Below are positions 30,435-40,664 of a DNA stretch of 64,000 nt, one piece after another. Source of the stretch: Bacteroidota bacterium (GTDB taxonomy: Bacteria; Bacteroidota; Bacteroidia; Bacteroidales; VadinHA17); contig JAKPOU010000020.1 of the NCBI GenBank assembly GCA_029547705.1, forward strand, positions 1-64,000, given 5' to 3'. The notes under the pieces were generated by a model. It was given only the letters and a program-made list of their open reading frames with translations, was not told the origin of the DNA and ran no database searches. Positions within the stretch are counted from its first letter, which is position 1, and the number at the start of each line of letters is the position of its first letter. Made by a program: the position numbers and the translations under genes.

Positions 30435-32495
30435 ATGAATAAATATCTTTTGCCCGCAGTTCTTGCGGCTGTACTTGCTATTGCTTCATGCAGGGACAAA
30501 ACCGGGGAAGGAAGGGATAACGGCAGTATCCGCTTCTCTAACGAACTGACCAGGGAGGAAAAATCTGCAGGGAAAATGACTCCGGAAATACTCTGGAAAT
30601 TCGGCCGCCTGGGATCTTTCGACCTTTCACCCGACGGAAAGGAAATACTGTATACCGTAACGGATATTGATGTAAAAACTGAAGCAAGGAGGACAAACAT
30701 TTTCAGAATGCCTTCATCCGGAGGCGATCCCGTCCTGGTCAGCGAAGGAGGAAGTTCACCCAGGTGGTTCGACAACGGCCGTTCAATAGCCTTTGTTAAG
30801 AACGGCCGGCTGATGGCAATGAAAGCTGACGGATCGGAAATGACGGAAGTGGAAGGCCTGGATAATTTTGAAAGCTACAGCATTTCTCCTGCCGGAGACA
30901 GGATTCTCTTTACCAGAAGGGTGAAACTCGACAGGACGGCAAATGAAAAATATAACCTCCCAAAAGCAAGGGTGAGGATAATCGACGACCTGATGTACCG
31001 GCACTGGAACTACTGGAGCGATTATTCCTACAGTCATATTTTCGTGGCTTCATTCAACGGAAAGAGAGTATCGGGGGAAAAGGATATAATGGAAGGGCAG
31101 AGATATGAGTCTCCCACCGCACCATTCTTTGACGACAGTGAAATAGCCTGGAGCCCCGACGGCAGATATATTGCCTATACCTCAAAAAGAATGACCGGAA
31201 GAGATTATGCCCGCAGCACGAATACCGACATTTTCCTATATGATATTTCATCGGGAAAGGAAATAAACATCTCGGAAAAAAATCACGGCTACGACAAATA
31301 CCCGGTGTTCTCGCCCGACGGTTCCAAAATCGCATTCCAGAGTATGGAAAGGGATGGATATGAATCAGATCTGGAACGTCTGTTCATCTATGACATCAGT
31401 TCGGGAAAAGCCGTCAGGCTTAACAGATCATGGGATTATGACGTGGAAAATATTAACTGGGCCGGCAATTCCTCCCTGTATTTCACATGCGCCTACCATG
31501 GAACGATACAGATATTCAGGACAGATACCGGCGGCGGGGAGGTTGTCAGAGTGACAGAAGGCGTACATGACCTTGGACCGGTAATGCTGAGATCGGGAAT
31601 TCTTGTCTCCGGACTGCAGTCAATGTCCATGGCTCCGGAACTGGCGGCTGTCGATCTTTCAACCGGATCGGTGAAACAAATAAGTTTCATCAACAAAAAC
31701 ATTTACGATGCGGTTAAAATGGGAAGGACGGAGGAAAAACACATAAGAACCAAAGACAATGAGGATATGCATATGTGGGTAATCTATCCGCCCGATTTTG
31801 ACCCCTCACGGAAATATCCTGCATTGCTTTTCTGCAAGGGCGGCCCCCAGGGTCCGCTGAGCCAGAGCTGGTCATACCGCTGGAACTACCAGCTGATGGC
31901 AGCAAGGGGATATATCGTCATTGCCCCCAACAGGCGGGGCAGCTCAGGCTTCGGACAAAAATGGAAGGAACAGATCTCAGGGGACTACGGCGGGAAAAAT
32001 ATCCAGGACTATCTTGATGCCACCGATGCAATGGCAAGGGAACCCTATGTCGACAAAAACCGGATTGGTGCCGTGGGTGCCAGCTACGGAGGCACTTCCG
32101 TCTTCTACCTTGCAGGAATGCACGGGGGAAGATTCAACGCCTTCATTTCACACTGCGGCATGTATAATTTCGTCAGCTGGTACGGATCAACCGAAGAACT
32201 GTGGTTTGCCGACAAGGATATAGAAGGTCCCTACTGGAACCTGCCTAAAAGCTACCAGTATTCCCCGCATCTGATGGCAGCAAACTGGGATACGCCCATC
32301 CTGATAATTGTCGGTGCAAACGATTACAGGATTCCGTATACACAAAGCCTGGAAGCCTTCACTGCAGCCCAGCTGAATAACGTGCCCTCAAGGCTGCTGT
32401 TCTTCGAAGACGAAGGACACTGGATACTCAGACCCCAGAATGCCATGATCTGGCAGAATGAATTCTTCAGCTGGCTGGATACTTACCTTCAGTAA
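30435..32495 (+). CDS. S9 family prolyl oligopeptidase/dipeptidyl peptidase
   Basis: WD40-like propeller; GAVGASYGGTSVFYLAGMH Ser site; DEGHWI; lipobox-like N-terminus. Confidence 0.9.
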   Translation: MNKYLLPAVLAAVLAIASCRDKTGEGRDNGSIRFSNELTREEKSAGKMTPEILWKFGRLGSFDLSPDGKEILYTVTDIDVKTEARRTNIFRMPSSGGDPVLVSEGGSSPRWFDNGRSIAFVKNGRLMAMKADGSEMTEVEGLDNFESYSISPAGDRILFTRRVKLDRTANEKYNLPKARVRIIDDLMYRHWNYWSDYSYSHIFVASFNGKRVSGEKDIMEGQRYESPTAPFFDDSEIAWSPDGRYIAYTSKRMTGRDYARSTNTDIFLYDISSGKEINISEKNHGYDKYPVFSPDGSKIAFQSMERDGYESDLERLFIYDISSGKAVRLNRSWDYDVENINWAGNSSLYFTCAYHGTIQIFRTDTGGGEVVRVTEGVHDLGPVMLRSGILVSGLQSMSMAPELAAVDLSTGSVKQISFINKNIYDAVKMGRTEEKHIRTKDNEDMHMWVIYPPDFDPSRKYPALLFCKGGPQGPLSQSWSYRWNYQLMAARGYIVIAPNRRGSSGFGQKWKEQISGDYGGKNIQDYLDATDAMAREPYVDKNRIGAVGASYGGTSVFYLAGMHGGRFNAFISHCGMYNFVSWYGSTEELWFADKDIEGPYWNLPKSYQYSPHLMAANWDTPILIIVGANDYRIPYTQSLEAFTAAQLNNVPSRLLFFEDEGHWILRPQNAMIWQNEFFSWLDTYLQ

Positions 32496-32505
32496 AAGGA
32501 CTGTA

Positions 32506-33435
32506 TTAACCCTTCAGCAAACGCAGTATCTCCGCGGCTCTTTCATCCGCCGGCAGTTCTCCGTCAATCCAGTGGATGATAGTCCCCCTGCGTTCCATGC
32601 CCCGGAACCAGGTCATCTGCCTCTTTGCAAACTGATGAATTGCAGTCTCCAGCTTCCTGAACATGGTCTCATAGTCAATATCCCCACTCAGGTATAAAGT
32701 AATGTACTTGTATTCAAGTCCGTAATAAATAAGGTCCTCCTCATCAATACCCCCGGCCAGGAGATCCCTTACCTCATCTATCATACCCGATTCGAGACGC
32801 TGCCGGAGCCTGGCCGTTATCCTTCTCCTACGGCTTTCCCTGTCGGTGGAAATGGCTGCAATAAGGTATTTCAGGCGGGGGAAGGACAGCTCATTAAAAG
32901 CAGCAGCCTCCCGGTACGTCTCTATCTCTATTGCCCTTACAGCACGCTTCCTGGTATCGATGTCGGTAATATTGTGCAGCCGTTTGTATGATGACAGGAT
33001 TCTGACAAGGTCAGCCATCGGTTTCTTTACAAGTTCAGCCCTGAGAGCGGGATCGGGAGGCACTTCAGGCAGACTGTAGGACGAAACGATGCTGTCGATA
33101 TACATTCCCGAACCTCCGCATAACACCGGGAATACATTTCTGCTCTTCAGATCATTGTAAACCCTCAGGAAATCCTTCCGGTATTCAAATAAATTGTACT
33201 TCGACCCTGCCTCAGCTATGTCGATGAGATGAAACGGGATGCGCTTCCCCCCCACAATATAGTCATCATAGTCCTTGCCCGTTCCCAGATCCATTCCCCG
33301 GTAAACCTGCCTCGAATCGGCACTGATGATTTCCCCGCCCAGGCGGTCCGCCACAAGGGCGGCAGTTGCAGTTTTCCCCGATGCAGTCGGTCCGGTGATG
33401 ATCAAAATATCATATTCCGCATTTCCATCCGGCAT
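32506..33435 (-). CDS. miaA: tRNA dimethylallyltransferase MiaA
   Basis: ITGPTASGKTATAALVADRLGGEIISADSRQVYRGMDLGTGK; DIDTRKRAVRAIE. Confidence 0.96.
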   Translation of the reverse strand: MPDGNAEYDILIITGPTASGKTATAALVADRLGGEIISADSRQVYRGMDLGTGKDYDDYIVGGKRIPFHLIDIAEAGSKYNLFEYRKDFLRVYNDLKSRNVFPVLCGGSGMYIDSIVSSYSLPEVPPDPALRAELVKKPMADLVRILSSYKRLHNITDIDTRKRAVRAIEIETYREAAAFNELSFPRLKYLIAAISTDRESRRRRITARLRQRLESGMIDEVRDLLAGGIDEEDLIYYGLEYKYITLYLSGDIDYETMFRKLETAIHQFAKRQMTWFRGMERRGTIIHWIDGELPADERAAEILRLLKG

Positions 33436-33512
33436 TGGGAAAAAGAGATTTTTTTTGGAACAGGCAATTTACTAAAAAAAGAGTATTTTTGAACCTCCCA
33501 GGAATCAGAAAG

Positions 33513-33971
33513 ATGAAAAGGCAGTCAGGAAATATTGTGATCAAAAACAGAAAAGCTTCCCATGATTATGAGTTTCTTGAGAAATTCACGGCAGGAATGG
33601 TCCTTACGGGAACGGAAATAAAATCAATAAGACTGGGAAAGGCCGCACTGGTGGATTCATATTGCTTTTTCAGCAACAGCGAATTGTTCATCAGGGGAAT
33701 GCATATAGCCGAATATTACTGGGGAAATCTGAATAACCACGATCCCGTGAGGGACAGAAAACTGCTGCTGACAAAAAGGGAACTCAGAAGGATTGAAAGA
33801 AAGGTAAAGGAATCCGGCCTTACCATTATAGCAACAAAAGTGTTTATTACAGGAAAAGGACTTGCCAAGGCCGAAATTGCCATTGCCAGGGGAAAGAAGG
33901 AATATGACAAGAGGGAGACCATCAAACGCAGAGACAGCGAAAGGGAACTGGACAGGATGATGAAAAAATAA
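33513..33971 (+). CDS. smpB: SsrA-binding protein SmpB
   Basis: NRKASHDYEFLEKFTAGMVLTGTEIKSIRLGKAALVDSYC; start at 33513 preferred over ORF start 33435. Confidence 0.96.
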   Translation: MKRQSGNIVIKNRKASHDYEFLEKFTAGMVLTGTEIKSIRLGKAALVDSYCFFSNSELFIRGMHIAEYYWGNLNNHDPVRDRKLLLTKRELRRIERKVKESGLTIIATKVFITGKGLAKAEIAIARGKKEYDKRETIKRRDSERELDRMMKK

Positions 33972-33980
33972 TCCCGGCTA

Positions 33981-34700
33981 TCAGAAGTTGGGGCTCAGCA
34001 GGTATCTTGAATAGAATTTCGAAATGGTGTCAACCGCCTCGTCAGCAGTATCCACAACAGTGAACAGACTGAGATCCTCGGGGAAAATATTGCTTTCCTC
34101 CTGAAGCATTACGTTTTCTATCCAGTCAACCAGCCCCTTCCAGTATTTTGCCCCTACCAGAATAATCGGAAACTTGCCTATCTTGCGAGTCTGGATAAGT
34201 GTCAGGGCTTCGAAAAGCTCATCAAAGGTGCCAAAGCCTCCCGGAAGGACTATAAATCCCTGGGCATACTTCATGAACATCACCTTCCGCACAAAAAAAT
34301 GATCAAAGGTGATCAGCTTGTCAGCATCAATATAGGCATTCGGTTTTTGTTCAAACGGAAGATCTATGTTTATCCCTACCGATTTCCCGTTTCCGCGTTT
34401 TGCTCCCTTGTTTGCGGCTTCCATTATTCCCGGACCTCCTCCGGTGATCACGCCGTAACCGTTCTGTGTGAGCTTGAATGCAATCTCCTCGGCCATCCGG
34501 TAGTATTTGTCATTGTGATGAGTTCTTGCGGATCCGAAGATGGAAACACAGGGCCCGATCCTTGCCAGCTTTTCAAATCCTTCTACCAGCTCTGAAATTA
34601 TTTTGAATACCCTCCACGAATCAGTAGTGTGAATCTCGTTCCATGTCTTCTCCGTAAAAGCATCCCTGATCAGATCAGCCGGTTTATCGTTTTTTCCCAT
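33981..34700 (-). CDS. LOG family protein (TIGR00730)
   Basis: SIFGSAR, VITGGGPGIMEAANKGA, VLPGGFGTFDELFEALTLIQT. Confidence 0.93.
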   Translation of the reverse strand: MGKNDKPADLIRDAFTEKTWNEIHTTDSWRVFKIISELVEGFEKLARIGPCVSIFGSARTHHNDKYYRMAEEIAFKLTQNGYGVITGGGPGIMEAANKGAKRGNGKSVGINIDLPFEQKPNAYIDADKLITFDHFFVRKVMFMKYAQGFIVLPGGFGTFDELFEALTLIQTRKIGKFPIILVGAKYWKGLVDWIENVMLQEESNIFPEDLSLFTVVDTADEAVDTISKFYSRYLLSPNF

Positions 34701-34735
34701 ACTATTCTATTTAAAGGATTCCAAATATATAAAAA

Positions 34736-37552
34736 TTATTCAAGCTCCTCCTTTAGATATCTTCCCGTGTAGCTGTCATCACATTTGACCAGTTCCTCCG
34801 GCGGACCCGAAAAAACCAGATTACCCCCTTCCCTGCCTCCTTCCCTGCCCAGATCAATAATGTAATCAGCCATCTTGATCACATCCATGTTATGTTCAAT
34901 AATAATAACCGTATTCCCCTTGTCAACGAGCCTGTTGAGAACATCCAGCAAAACCCTCACATCTTCAAAATGCAGGCCGGTGGTCGGTTCGTCAAGGATA
35001 TACAGCGTCTTTCCTGTATCCCTCCTTGAGAGTTCGGCTGAAAGTTTCACCCTCTGGGCCTCCCCGCCGGAAAGAGTGGTGGACTGCTGACCGAGGGTGA
35101 TATATCCGAGACCGACATCCTGAAGTGTTTTTATCTTATTGTAAATCGAAGGAACATTGGCAAAAAACTCCACCGCCATGTTAACAGTCATATCCAGGAC
35201 ATCCCCTATGGATTTCCCCTTATACCTGACCTCCAGGGTCTCCCGGTTGTATCTCTTGCCGTTGCAGTCAACACAGGGAACATATACATCGGGCAGAAAA
35301 TTCATTTCAATCGTTTTCACACCGGCACCCTGACAGCCTTCACATCTTCCCCCGCTTACATTGAAGGAAAAACGTCCGGCACTGAAGCCCCTTATCCTGG
35401 CTTCGGTAGTCTGCTCAAACAGCTTGCGGATGTCGGTGAAAACCCCGGTATAGGTGGCAGGATTGGATCTTGGAGTCCGTCCGATGGGAGACTGGTTTAC
35501 TTCAATAACCTTGTCCAGGTATTCAGTTCCGCTTATCTCCCGGTAGGGCAGTGATCTTTTCCCGGAGTGATGGTATTTTCCGGCCAGAACAGGATGAAGA
35601 GTCTGATTTATGAGGGATGATTTGCCGCTGCCTGAAACACCGGTTACACAGACAAGGACTCCAAGGGGAATCCGCACATCCAGATTGTTCAGGTTATGGC
35701 CCGAAGCTCCCCTGATTACAAGCGACCTGCCATTGCCTGTCCGCCTCGATCCGGGTATTTCCAGTCTTTTCCGGTTGCTCAGGAAACCTGCTGTCAGTGA
35801 ATTGAACCGTGCAATCTCACCGGGACTTCCTTCGGCAATGACTATCCCCCCGTGGACGCCGGCCCCCGGACCCATGTCAATCACATGATCTGCCGACAGG
35901 ATGGTTTCCCGGTCATGTTCAACAACTATCACGGAATTGCCGGCATCCCTCAGCTGCCTGAGCGAAGCTATCAGCCGCCTGTTATCCCTCTGATGAAGCC
36001 CTATGCTGGGCTCATCCAGAATATACAGCACATTCACGAGCTTTGAGCCTATCTGGGTAGCCAGCCTTATTCTCTGGCTCTCGCCGCCCGACAGTGTTCT
36101 GGCTCCGCGGTTCAGCGACAGATAATCAAGACCCACATCAACAAGAAAACCAACCCTTGCCCTTATTTCCTTCAGTATTTCAGATGCTATCCGCTTCTGG
36201 CGCTTTGTCAGCTTCTCATCCAGATGAAGAAGAAAATCCGAAAGCTCACGTATGTCCATGGCCGCCAGTTCACCGATATTCCTGCCGGCAATCCTGAAAT
36301 ACAGGGCCTCTTTTTTCAGTCTGCTGCCATTGCACTCCGGACAGGTCTCGTACTGCACATACTGATCCCTGAGCCTTGCCCCGTTACGCTTTTCATCAAC
36401 AGCTTCAAGATTCCCGATAAAATTGACAACGCCTTCAAAAGTCAGCGTATATTGTGAAGTCATTCCGAGAGGAGTATTCGAAAGCCTCAGTACCTCATCC
36501 GATCCGTAAAGTATCTTCCTGAGGGCATCCTCCGGAATATCCCCTATGGGAGTGTCAAGTGTAAACCCGTTCTTTTCTGCAATTGCCTCAATCTGCCAGA
36601 ATATCCATACATTCCTGTATTTGCCGAGAGGTCTGATCCCTCCCTTCCTTATACTTAAACTTCTGTCGGGAATCAGTTTGTCTTCATCTATGCTCGATAT
36701 TTCACCCAGACCATTGCAATGAGGACAGGCCCCCTGGGGGGAGTTGAAGGAAAAGGTATGGGGCGCCGGTTCATTGTAGGAAAGGCCGCTTACGGGATCC
36801 ATCAGATGACGGCTGAAATACCGCGGTTCACTGCTGCTGCTGCCAAGTACCATCATCACCCCCTCTCCCTGGTCAAGGGCAGTCTGAACGGAATCCCGAA
36901 GACGTTTGTCCGTAACCTCTCCGATCATGAACTTGTCAATCACTATCTCAATAAAATGAACCTTGTAGCGGTCCAGCTTCATCCCGTAAGTGATCTCCCT
37001 TATCTCATCGTTTACGCGTACACTCAGATAACCCTTTCTCCTTATCTGCTCAAAAAGCTCCCGGTAATGGCCCTTGCGCCCCTTAACGACAGGTGCCAGC
37101 AGATATACCTTTTCACCTGCAAATCTCTCCTTAAGCAGATCTGTGATCTGTTCATCGGTGTATCTGACCATCTTTTCACCCGATACCCAGGAATATGCAT
37201 CCGCTGCCCTGGCATACAGGAGCCTCAGAAAATCATATATCTCGGTAATGGTGCCTACTGTCGATCTCGGATTCTTGTTGGTGCTCTTCTGCTCAATTGA
37301 AATGACAGGACTCAGGCCGCTTATCTTGTCAACGTCGGGCCTTTCCATGCCGCCCAGAAACTGCCGGGCATATACCGACAGGGTTTCCATGTAGCGGCGC
37401 TGGCCCTCGGCATAGATAGTATCAAAGGCAAGAGACGACTTGCCGCTGCCGCTCAGACCGGTTATCACAACCAGCTTGTTCCGCGGTATGGTGACATCTA
37501 TATCCTTCAGGTTATGAACCCTGGCTCCAAGTACTCTGATCTCGTCTCCCAT
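34736..37552 (-). CDS. uvrA: Excinuclease ABC subunit UvrA
   Basis: GLSGSGKSSLAFDTIYAEGQRRYMETLS, zinc fingers, LSGGESQRIRLATQIGS, GVSGSGKSSLI. ORF extends to 37591; start at 37552 (MGDEIRVLGARVHNLK) preferred. Confidence 0.97.
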   Translation of the reverse strand: MGDEIRVLGARVHNLKDIDVTIPRNKLVVITGLSGSGKSSLAFDTIYAEGQRRYMETLSVYARQFLGGMERPDVDKISGLSPVISIEQKSTNKNPRSTVGTITEIYDFLRLLYARAADAYSWVSGEKMVRYTDEQITDLLKERFAGEKVYLLAPVVKGRKGHYRELFEQIRRKGYLSVRVNDEIREITYGMKLDRYKVHFIEIVIDKFMIGEVTDKRLRDSVQTALDQGEGVMMVLGSSSSEPRYFSRHLMDPVSGLSYNEPAPHTFSFNSPQGACPHCNGLGEISSIDEDKLIPDRSLSIRKGGIRPLGKYRNVWIFWQIEAIAEKNGFTLDTPIGDIPEDALRKILYGSDEVLRLSNTPLGMTSQYTLTFEGVVNFIGNLEAVDEKRNGARLRDQYVQYETCPECNGSRLKKEALYFRIAGRNIGELAAMDIRELSDFLLHLDEKLTKRQKRIASEILKEIRARVGFLVDVGLDYLSLNRGARTLSGGESQRIRLATQIGSKLVNVLYILDEPSIGLHQRDNRRLIASLRQLRDAGNSVIVVEHDRETILSADHVIDMGPGAGVHGGIVIAEGSPGEIARFNSLTAGFLSNRKRLEIPGSRRTGNGRSLVIRGASGHNLNNLDVRIPLGVLVCVTGVSGSGKSSLINQTLHPVLAGKYHHSGKRSLPYREISGTEYLDKVIEVNQSPIGRTPRSNPATYTGVFTDIRKLFEQTTEARIRGFSAGRFSFNVSGGRCEGCQGAGVKTIEMNFLPDVYVPCVDCNGKRYNRETLEVRYKGKSIGDVLDMTVNMAVEFFANVPSIYNKIKTLQDVGLGYITLGQQSTTLSGGEAQRVKLSAELSRRDTGKTLYILDEPTTGLHFEDVRVLLDVLNRLVDKGNTVIIIEHNMDVIKMADYIIDLGREGGREGGNLVFSGPPEELVKCDDSYTGRYLKEELE

Positions 37553-37553
37553 C

Positions 37554-38531
37554 TTACTGACTGTCGTAATATATTCTGCTGAAGGATTCAATACTTTCAG
37601 GATTTCTCATGCCCTCGGCCGGAATCTTGATAAGATAGGTCTTCCCCTGTCGCGGGTTGAGATAGGGCTGCCTTAACCAGGGATTGAGGAATTTGAGAAG
37701 CTTGTAATTCGTTCCGTAACTGGCAGCAAAATCCGAAAAATCAGCTATTTCACCCTTAACCTCCACCTCATGGTACTTAAGTTCCGGATAAAGCTCATCC
37801 TCCTCAATATCAAAACCGTAAGCAGACGGGTCGACAATGATGAGCTTATAGGCCACAACCCTGAAAATATACCTGGCAGTCTCTTCGGTTAACAGTAAAT
37901 CATAATAATTGTTCTTCTTTTGAATGGAAATCTGTGTGTCAAGACCTGACCTGCCACAGTTATAGGAAGCTGCTGCCATTGTCCAGCTGCCGTATTTCTC
38001 ATAGGATTTCCTGATAAAATCGCATGCCAGCTGTGTGGATTTTTCAAGATGATACCTCTCATCCACCACATTGTTGATCTCCAGCCCGTGCTCCCTTCCC
38101 GTTGACTGCATTATCTGCCAGAAACCTGTTGCGCCCGCCGGTGATATCATGTTACTGTATTCACTCTCTGCAGCCACCAGGAACTTGAAATCATCAGGAA
38201 TACCGTTCTTTTTCAGTATAGGCTCGATAACCGGAAGATAACGATTGGCCCTCTTTATGATGAGTATGGTTGAGGAATGACGGTAGGCGCTGACAAGAAT
38301 TTCACGTTCAAGACTTTCTTTTGTGTCGAAATTCTCAAGGGGCATCCTTTCCCCTGCAAAGGCCACCTCATCAGGTAACCTGAAAGGCCTGTTGAAATAA
38401 GCGGAATCCATGGTCCCTCCCGTGGCAGTACTGCCGAAACCCTTGAATCCGTTCAGTGTCGTGAACAGAAGCAATGACAATGTCATGACAATTGTTGCAA
38501 TGATGGCAATATTTCTTCGCGGAAGATCCAT
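37554..38531 (-). CDS. Lytic murein transglycosylase (MltD-like SLT domain)
   Basis: AAESEYSNMISPAGATGFWQIM, AAASYNCGRSGLD. ORF extends to 38567. Confidence 0.87.
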   Translation of the reverse strand: MDLPRRNIAIIATIVMTLSLLLFTTLNGFKGFGSTATGGTMDSAYFNRPFRLPDEVAFAGERMPLENFDTKESLEREILVSAYRHSSTILIIKRANRYLPVIEPILKKNGIPDDFKFLVAAESEYSNMISPAGATGFWQIMQSTGREHGLEINNVVDERYHLEKSTQLACDFIRKSYEKYGSWTMAAASYNCGRSGLDTQISIQKKNNYYDLLLTEETARYIFRVVAYKLIIVDPSAYGFDIEEDELYPELKYHEVEVKGEIADFSDFAASYGTNYKLLKFLNPWLRQPYLNPRQGKTYLIKIPAEGMRNPESIESFSRIYYDSQ

Positions 38532-38635
38532 AATGTCCTGTATTAAAAACAAAGTGCAAAGGTACAACTTTTCAGCTTGATAAAAATATCTCCCTGTGCC
38601 GGAAGTGTTCAGATAAAGGGAAAATTGTTCCGGAA

Positions 38636-39967
38636 TCAGAACCTGTATGAAATACCTGAAAATATGCCGAATGAATATGGATGAACCTTCAGTGCGGGTG
38701 TCTGGCTGAAAGGATTGAGATAATATCTGAAAACAGGTTCAAGATTCAGGGAAAGATTGCCGGGGAAGTTATACTCCATCCCCATACCCAGGGAACTGCT
38801 GAATGTGAGCATGCTCATTCCCTCGGTCCGGCCCACCTGGTACCTGCCTCCGTCAATAGCGGCATATACTGAGTTGTTAATGAGAATATTTGAGGACAAG
38901 CCTCCTATAAGGTTAAAATCAAGTGCCCTGCCCAGCAGCTTATATCTTATAATCAAAGGCAGTTCAAGATAGCTGAAGTTCTGCCGCAGGGAATTATCGA
39001 CATAAACGAGATTTGCCTTTGAAGGATCAAAATAGTCTTTTGTGTATCTGGTAACAATCCTGTTTTCGTTCCGGGTGTCAAGGAGGAAAACATCAGAATT
39101 GTTTGTATAGATCATTCCCCTGGTGGTCATGACCCCGAAATTGCGGTTTCCCTTTGCATAATCATACGGCTGAAAACCCGCGAAGGATGTGATTCCCGCC
39201 AGCTCCTGGCCGAATGATGAAAAATAAAGGCCTGACTGGACACTTACCCTTTTGCTTACCCTGTAAGCAAGGGCCAGACCTCCTGAATATGAGAATCCGG
39301 GCTGTTCGTCAGTCATAAGGCGTGAGACGAATTCATCATTGCCGGAATAGAAACTTGTGTAATAGGTAGGGGAAACAAGGGCTGATATTCTCCATTTGCC
39401 CGTTTTCTTTCCGCTCTCTGATGCGTCTGGAAAATAGAAGGGTTCCGCATCCGCGGCAGCAATTTCCACCCTGTCTGAACGGAACAGTTCACGCAGACTG
39501 AAATCCTTCCGGCCATGGCGGGCCGGGAAAACCACACCGGATGCCGTCTGGCTTGTTTCAACAGGCTGTATTATCAGATTGTCATCAGCTGCGCCGGGAA
39601 TCACTTCCATTTCCCCCGGAACGTCACTGTCTGCCTCTGCAATTATCTGCCTTTCAGGAGGGACATTTTTTTCAGCTACAACCTGTACTTCACCCGGAGC
39701 TATGACAAGTGCCGGAGGTATCCCCTCCGGCAGACCGGAAATAACAGTCTGCTCAGGCATAGTGATACGAGTGCTCAGCCTGTAGGCCAGAAAGGCGACG
39801 GACAAGAGAACGGCTGCTGAAGCTGCGGCCCTGAGAATGATAAGGGGCCTCTGCCTTGCCCTTATGGCAGGCCTGATATTATTCCAGGCTTCCGGCGGGG
39901 GCAGAACCTCATAATTTTTCAGGCCGTTCCTGAAAACAAGATCAATATTTGTTCTGGTTTCATCCAT
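38636..39967 (-). CDS. Protein with anti-sigma-like N-terminal segment, one TM and C-terminal outer-membrane beta-barrel (PorT/OMP_b-brl-like)
   Basis: N-term DLVFRNGLKNYEVLPPPEAWNNIRPAI, TM ILRAAASAAVLLSVAFLAY, linker, barrel-like domain ending YSFGIFSGISYRF. Start overlaps the upstream sigma gene by 8 nt. Confidence 0.72.
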   Translation of the reverse strand: MDETRTNIDLVFRNGLKNYEVLPPPEAWNNIRPAIRARQRPLIILRAAASAAVLLSVAFLAYRLSTRITMPEQTVISGLPEGIPPALVIAPGEVQVVAEKNVPPERQIIAEADSDVPGEMEVIPGAADDNLIIQPVETSQTASGVVFPARHGRKDFSLRELFRSDRVEIAAADAEPFYFPDASESGKKTGKWRISALVSPTYYTSFYSGNDEFVSRLMTDEQPGFSYSGGLALAYRVSKRVSVQSGLYFSSFGQELAGITSFAGFQPYDYAKGNRNFGVMTTRGMIYTNNSDVFLLDTRNENRIVTRYTKDYFDPSKANLVYVDNSLRQNFSYLELPLIIRYKLLGRALDFNLIGGLSSNILINNSVYAAIDGGRYQVGRTEGMSMLTFSSSLGMGMEYNFPGNLSLNLEPVFRYYLNPFSQTPALKVHPYSFGIFSGISYRF

Positions 39968-40538
39968 TCAGTACCTTTTTCTTTATCCCGGTATAGGCCT
40001 CAACCCTGCGCTGAAGTATCATCCGTGCACGGGCAAGATTGGATTTTGACGTCCCTTCCGAAATGTTGATCATCCGGCTTATTTCCCTGTGTGAATAGCC
40101 TTCAAGTGCAAAGAGGTTGAAAACCATCCTGTACTTGGGGGGCAGCATCCTGATGATCTCCATCAGATCACCTGCGTCAAGTCCGGAATAATCCTCATTG
40201 TCAGGATCAACAAAGGGCTCCGGGATCATGTCAATATCTTCAACCATGTAAAGCCTGTTCCTGCTTCTGTATTTCTCAAGTGCGGTATTGACAATGATTC
40301 TCCGCATCCAGCCTTCAAAAGAACCTTCATATTTGAAGTGGGAAAGATTTGTAAAAATCTTTATAAACCCCTCCTGCAAAATATCCCTTGCTTCTTCATC
40401 ATTGTCGGAATACTGAAGACAGACGGCATAAAGTGAGGGTGCATAGCGCCTGTACAGAAGTTCCTGATCCCTTCTGCTTCCTTTCAGACAACCGTTAATG
40501 ATATTTCTAATCTCAGGCAAGTTATAGTTTCTTGGCAC
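39960..40538 (-). CDS. ECF-type RNA polymerase sigma factor
   Basis: DNDEEARDILQEGFIKIFTNLSHFKYEGSFEGWMRRIIVNTALE; sigma-4 MVFNLFALEGYSHREISRMINISEGTSKSNLARAR. Confidence 0.93.
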   Translation of the reverse strand: MPRNYNLPEIRNIINGCLKGSRRDQELLYRRYAPSLYAVCLQYSDNDEEARDILQEGFIKIFTNLSHFKYEGSFEGWMRRIIVNTALEKYRSRNRLYMVEDIDMIPEPFVDPDNEDYSGLDAGDLMEIIRMLPPKYRMVFNLFALEGYSHREISRMINISEGTSKSNLARARMILQRRVEAYTGIKKKVLNG

Positions 40539-40664
40539 AGAGTATAAAAATATGCAAAATTCTGCCTGAAAGCCAATATTCTTCCTTAAAACTGATGCTG
40601 AAAACCGGAAAAAGGTTGCGTTGGCTCTGTTCTTTTTGCCTCTCCTGTTACAATGAACAGGAAA

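Noticed and set aside
36719-37300. 193-aa plus-strand ORF
   Set aside because: Fully antisense to uvrA; no recognisable protein features.
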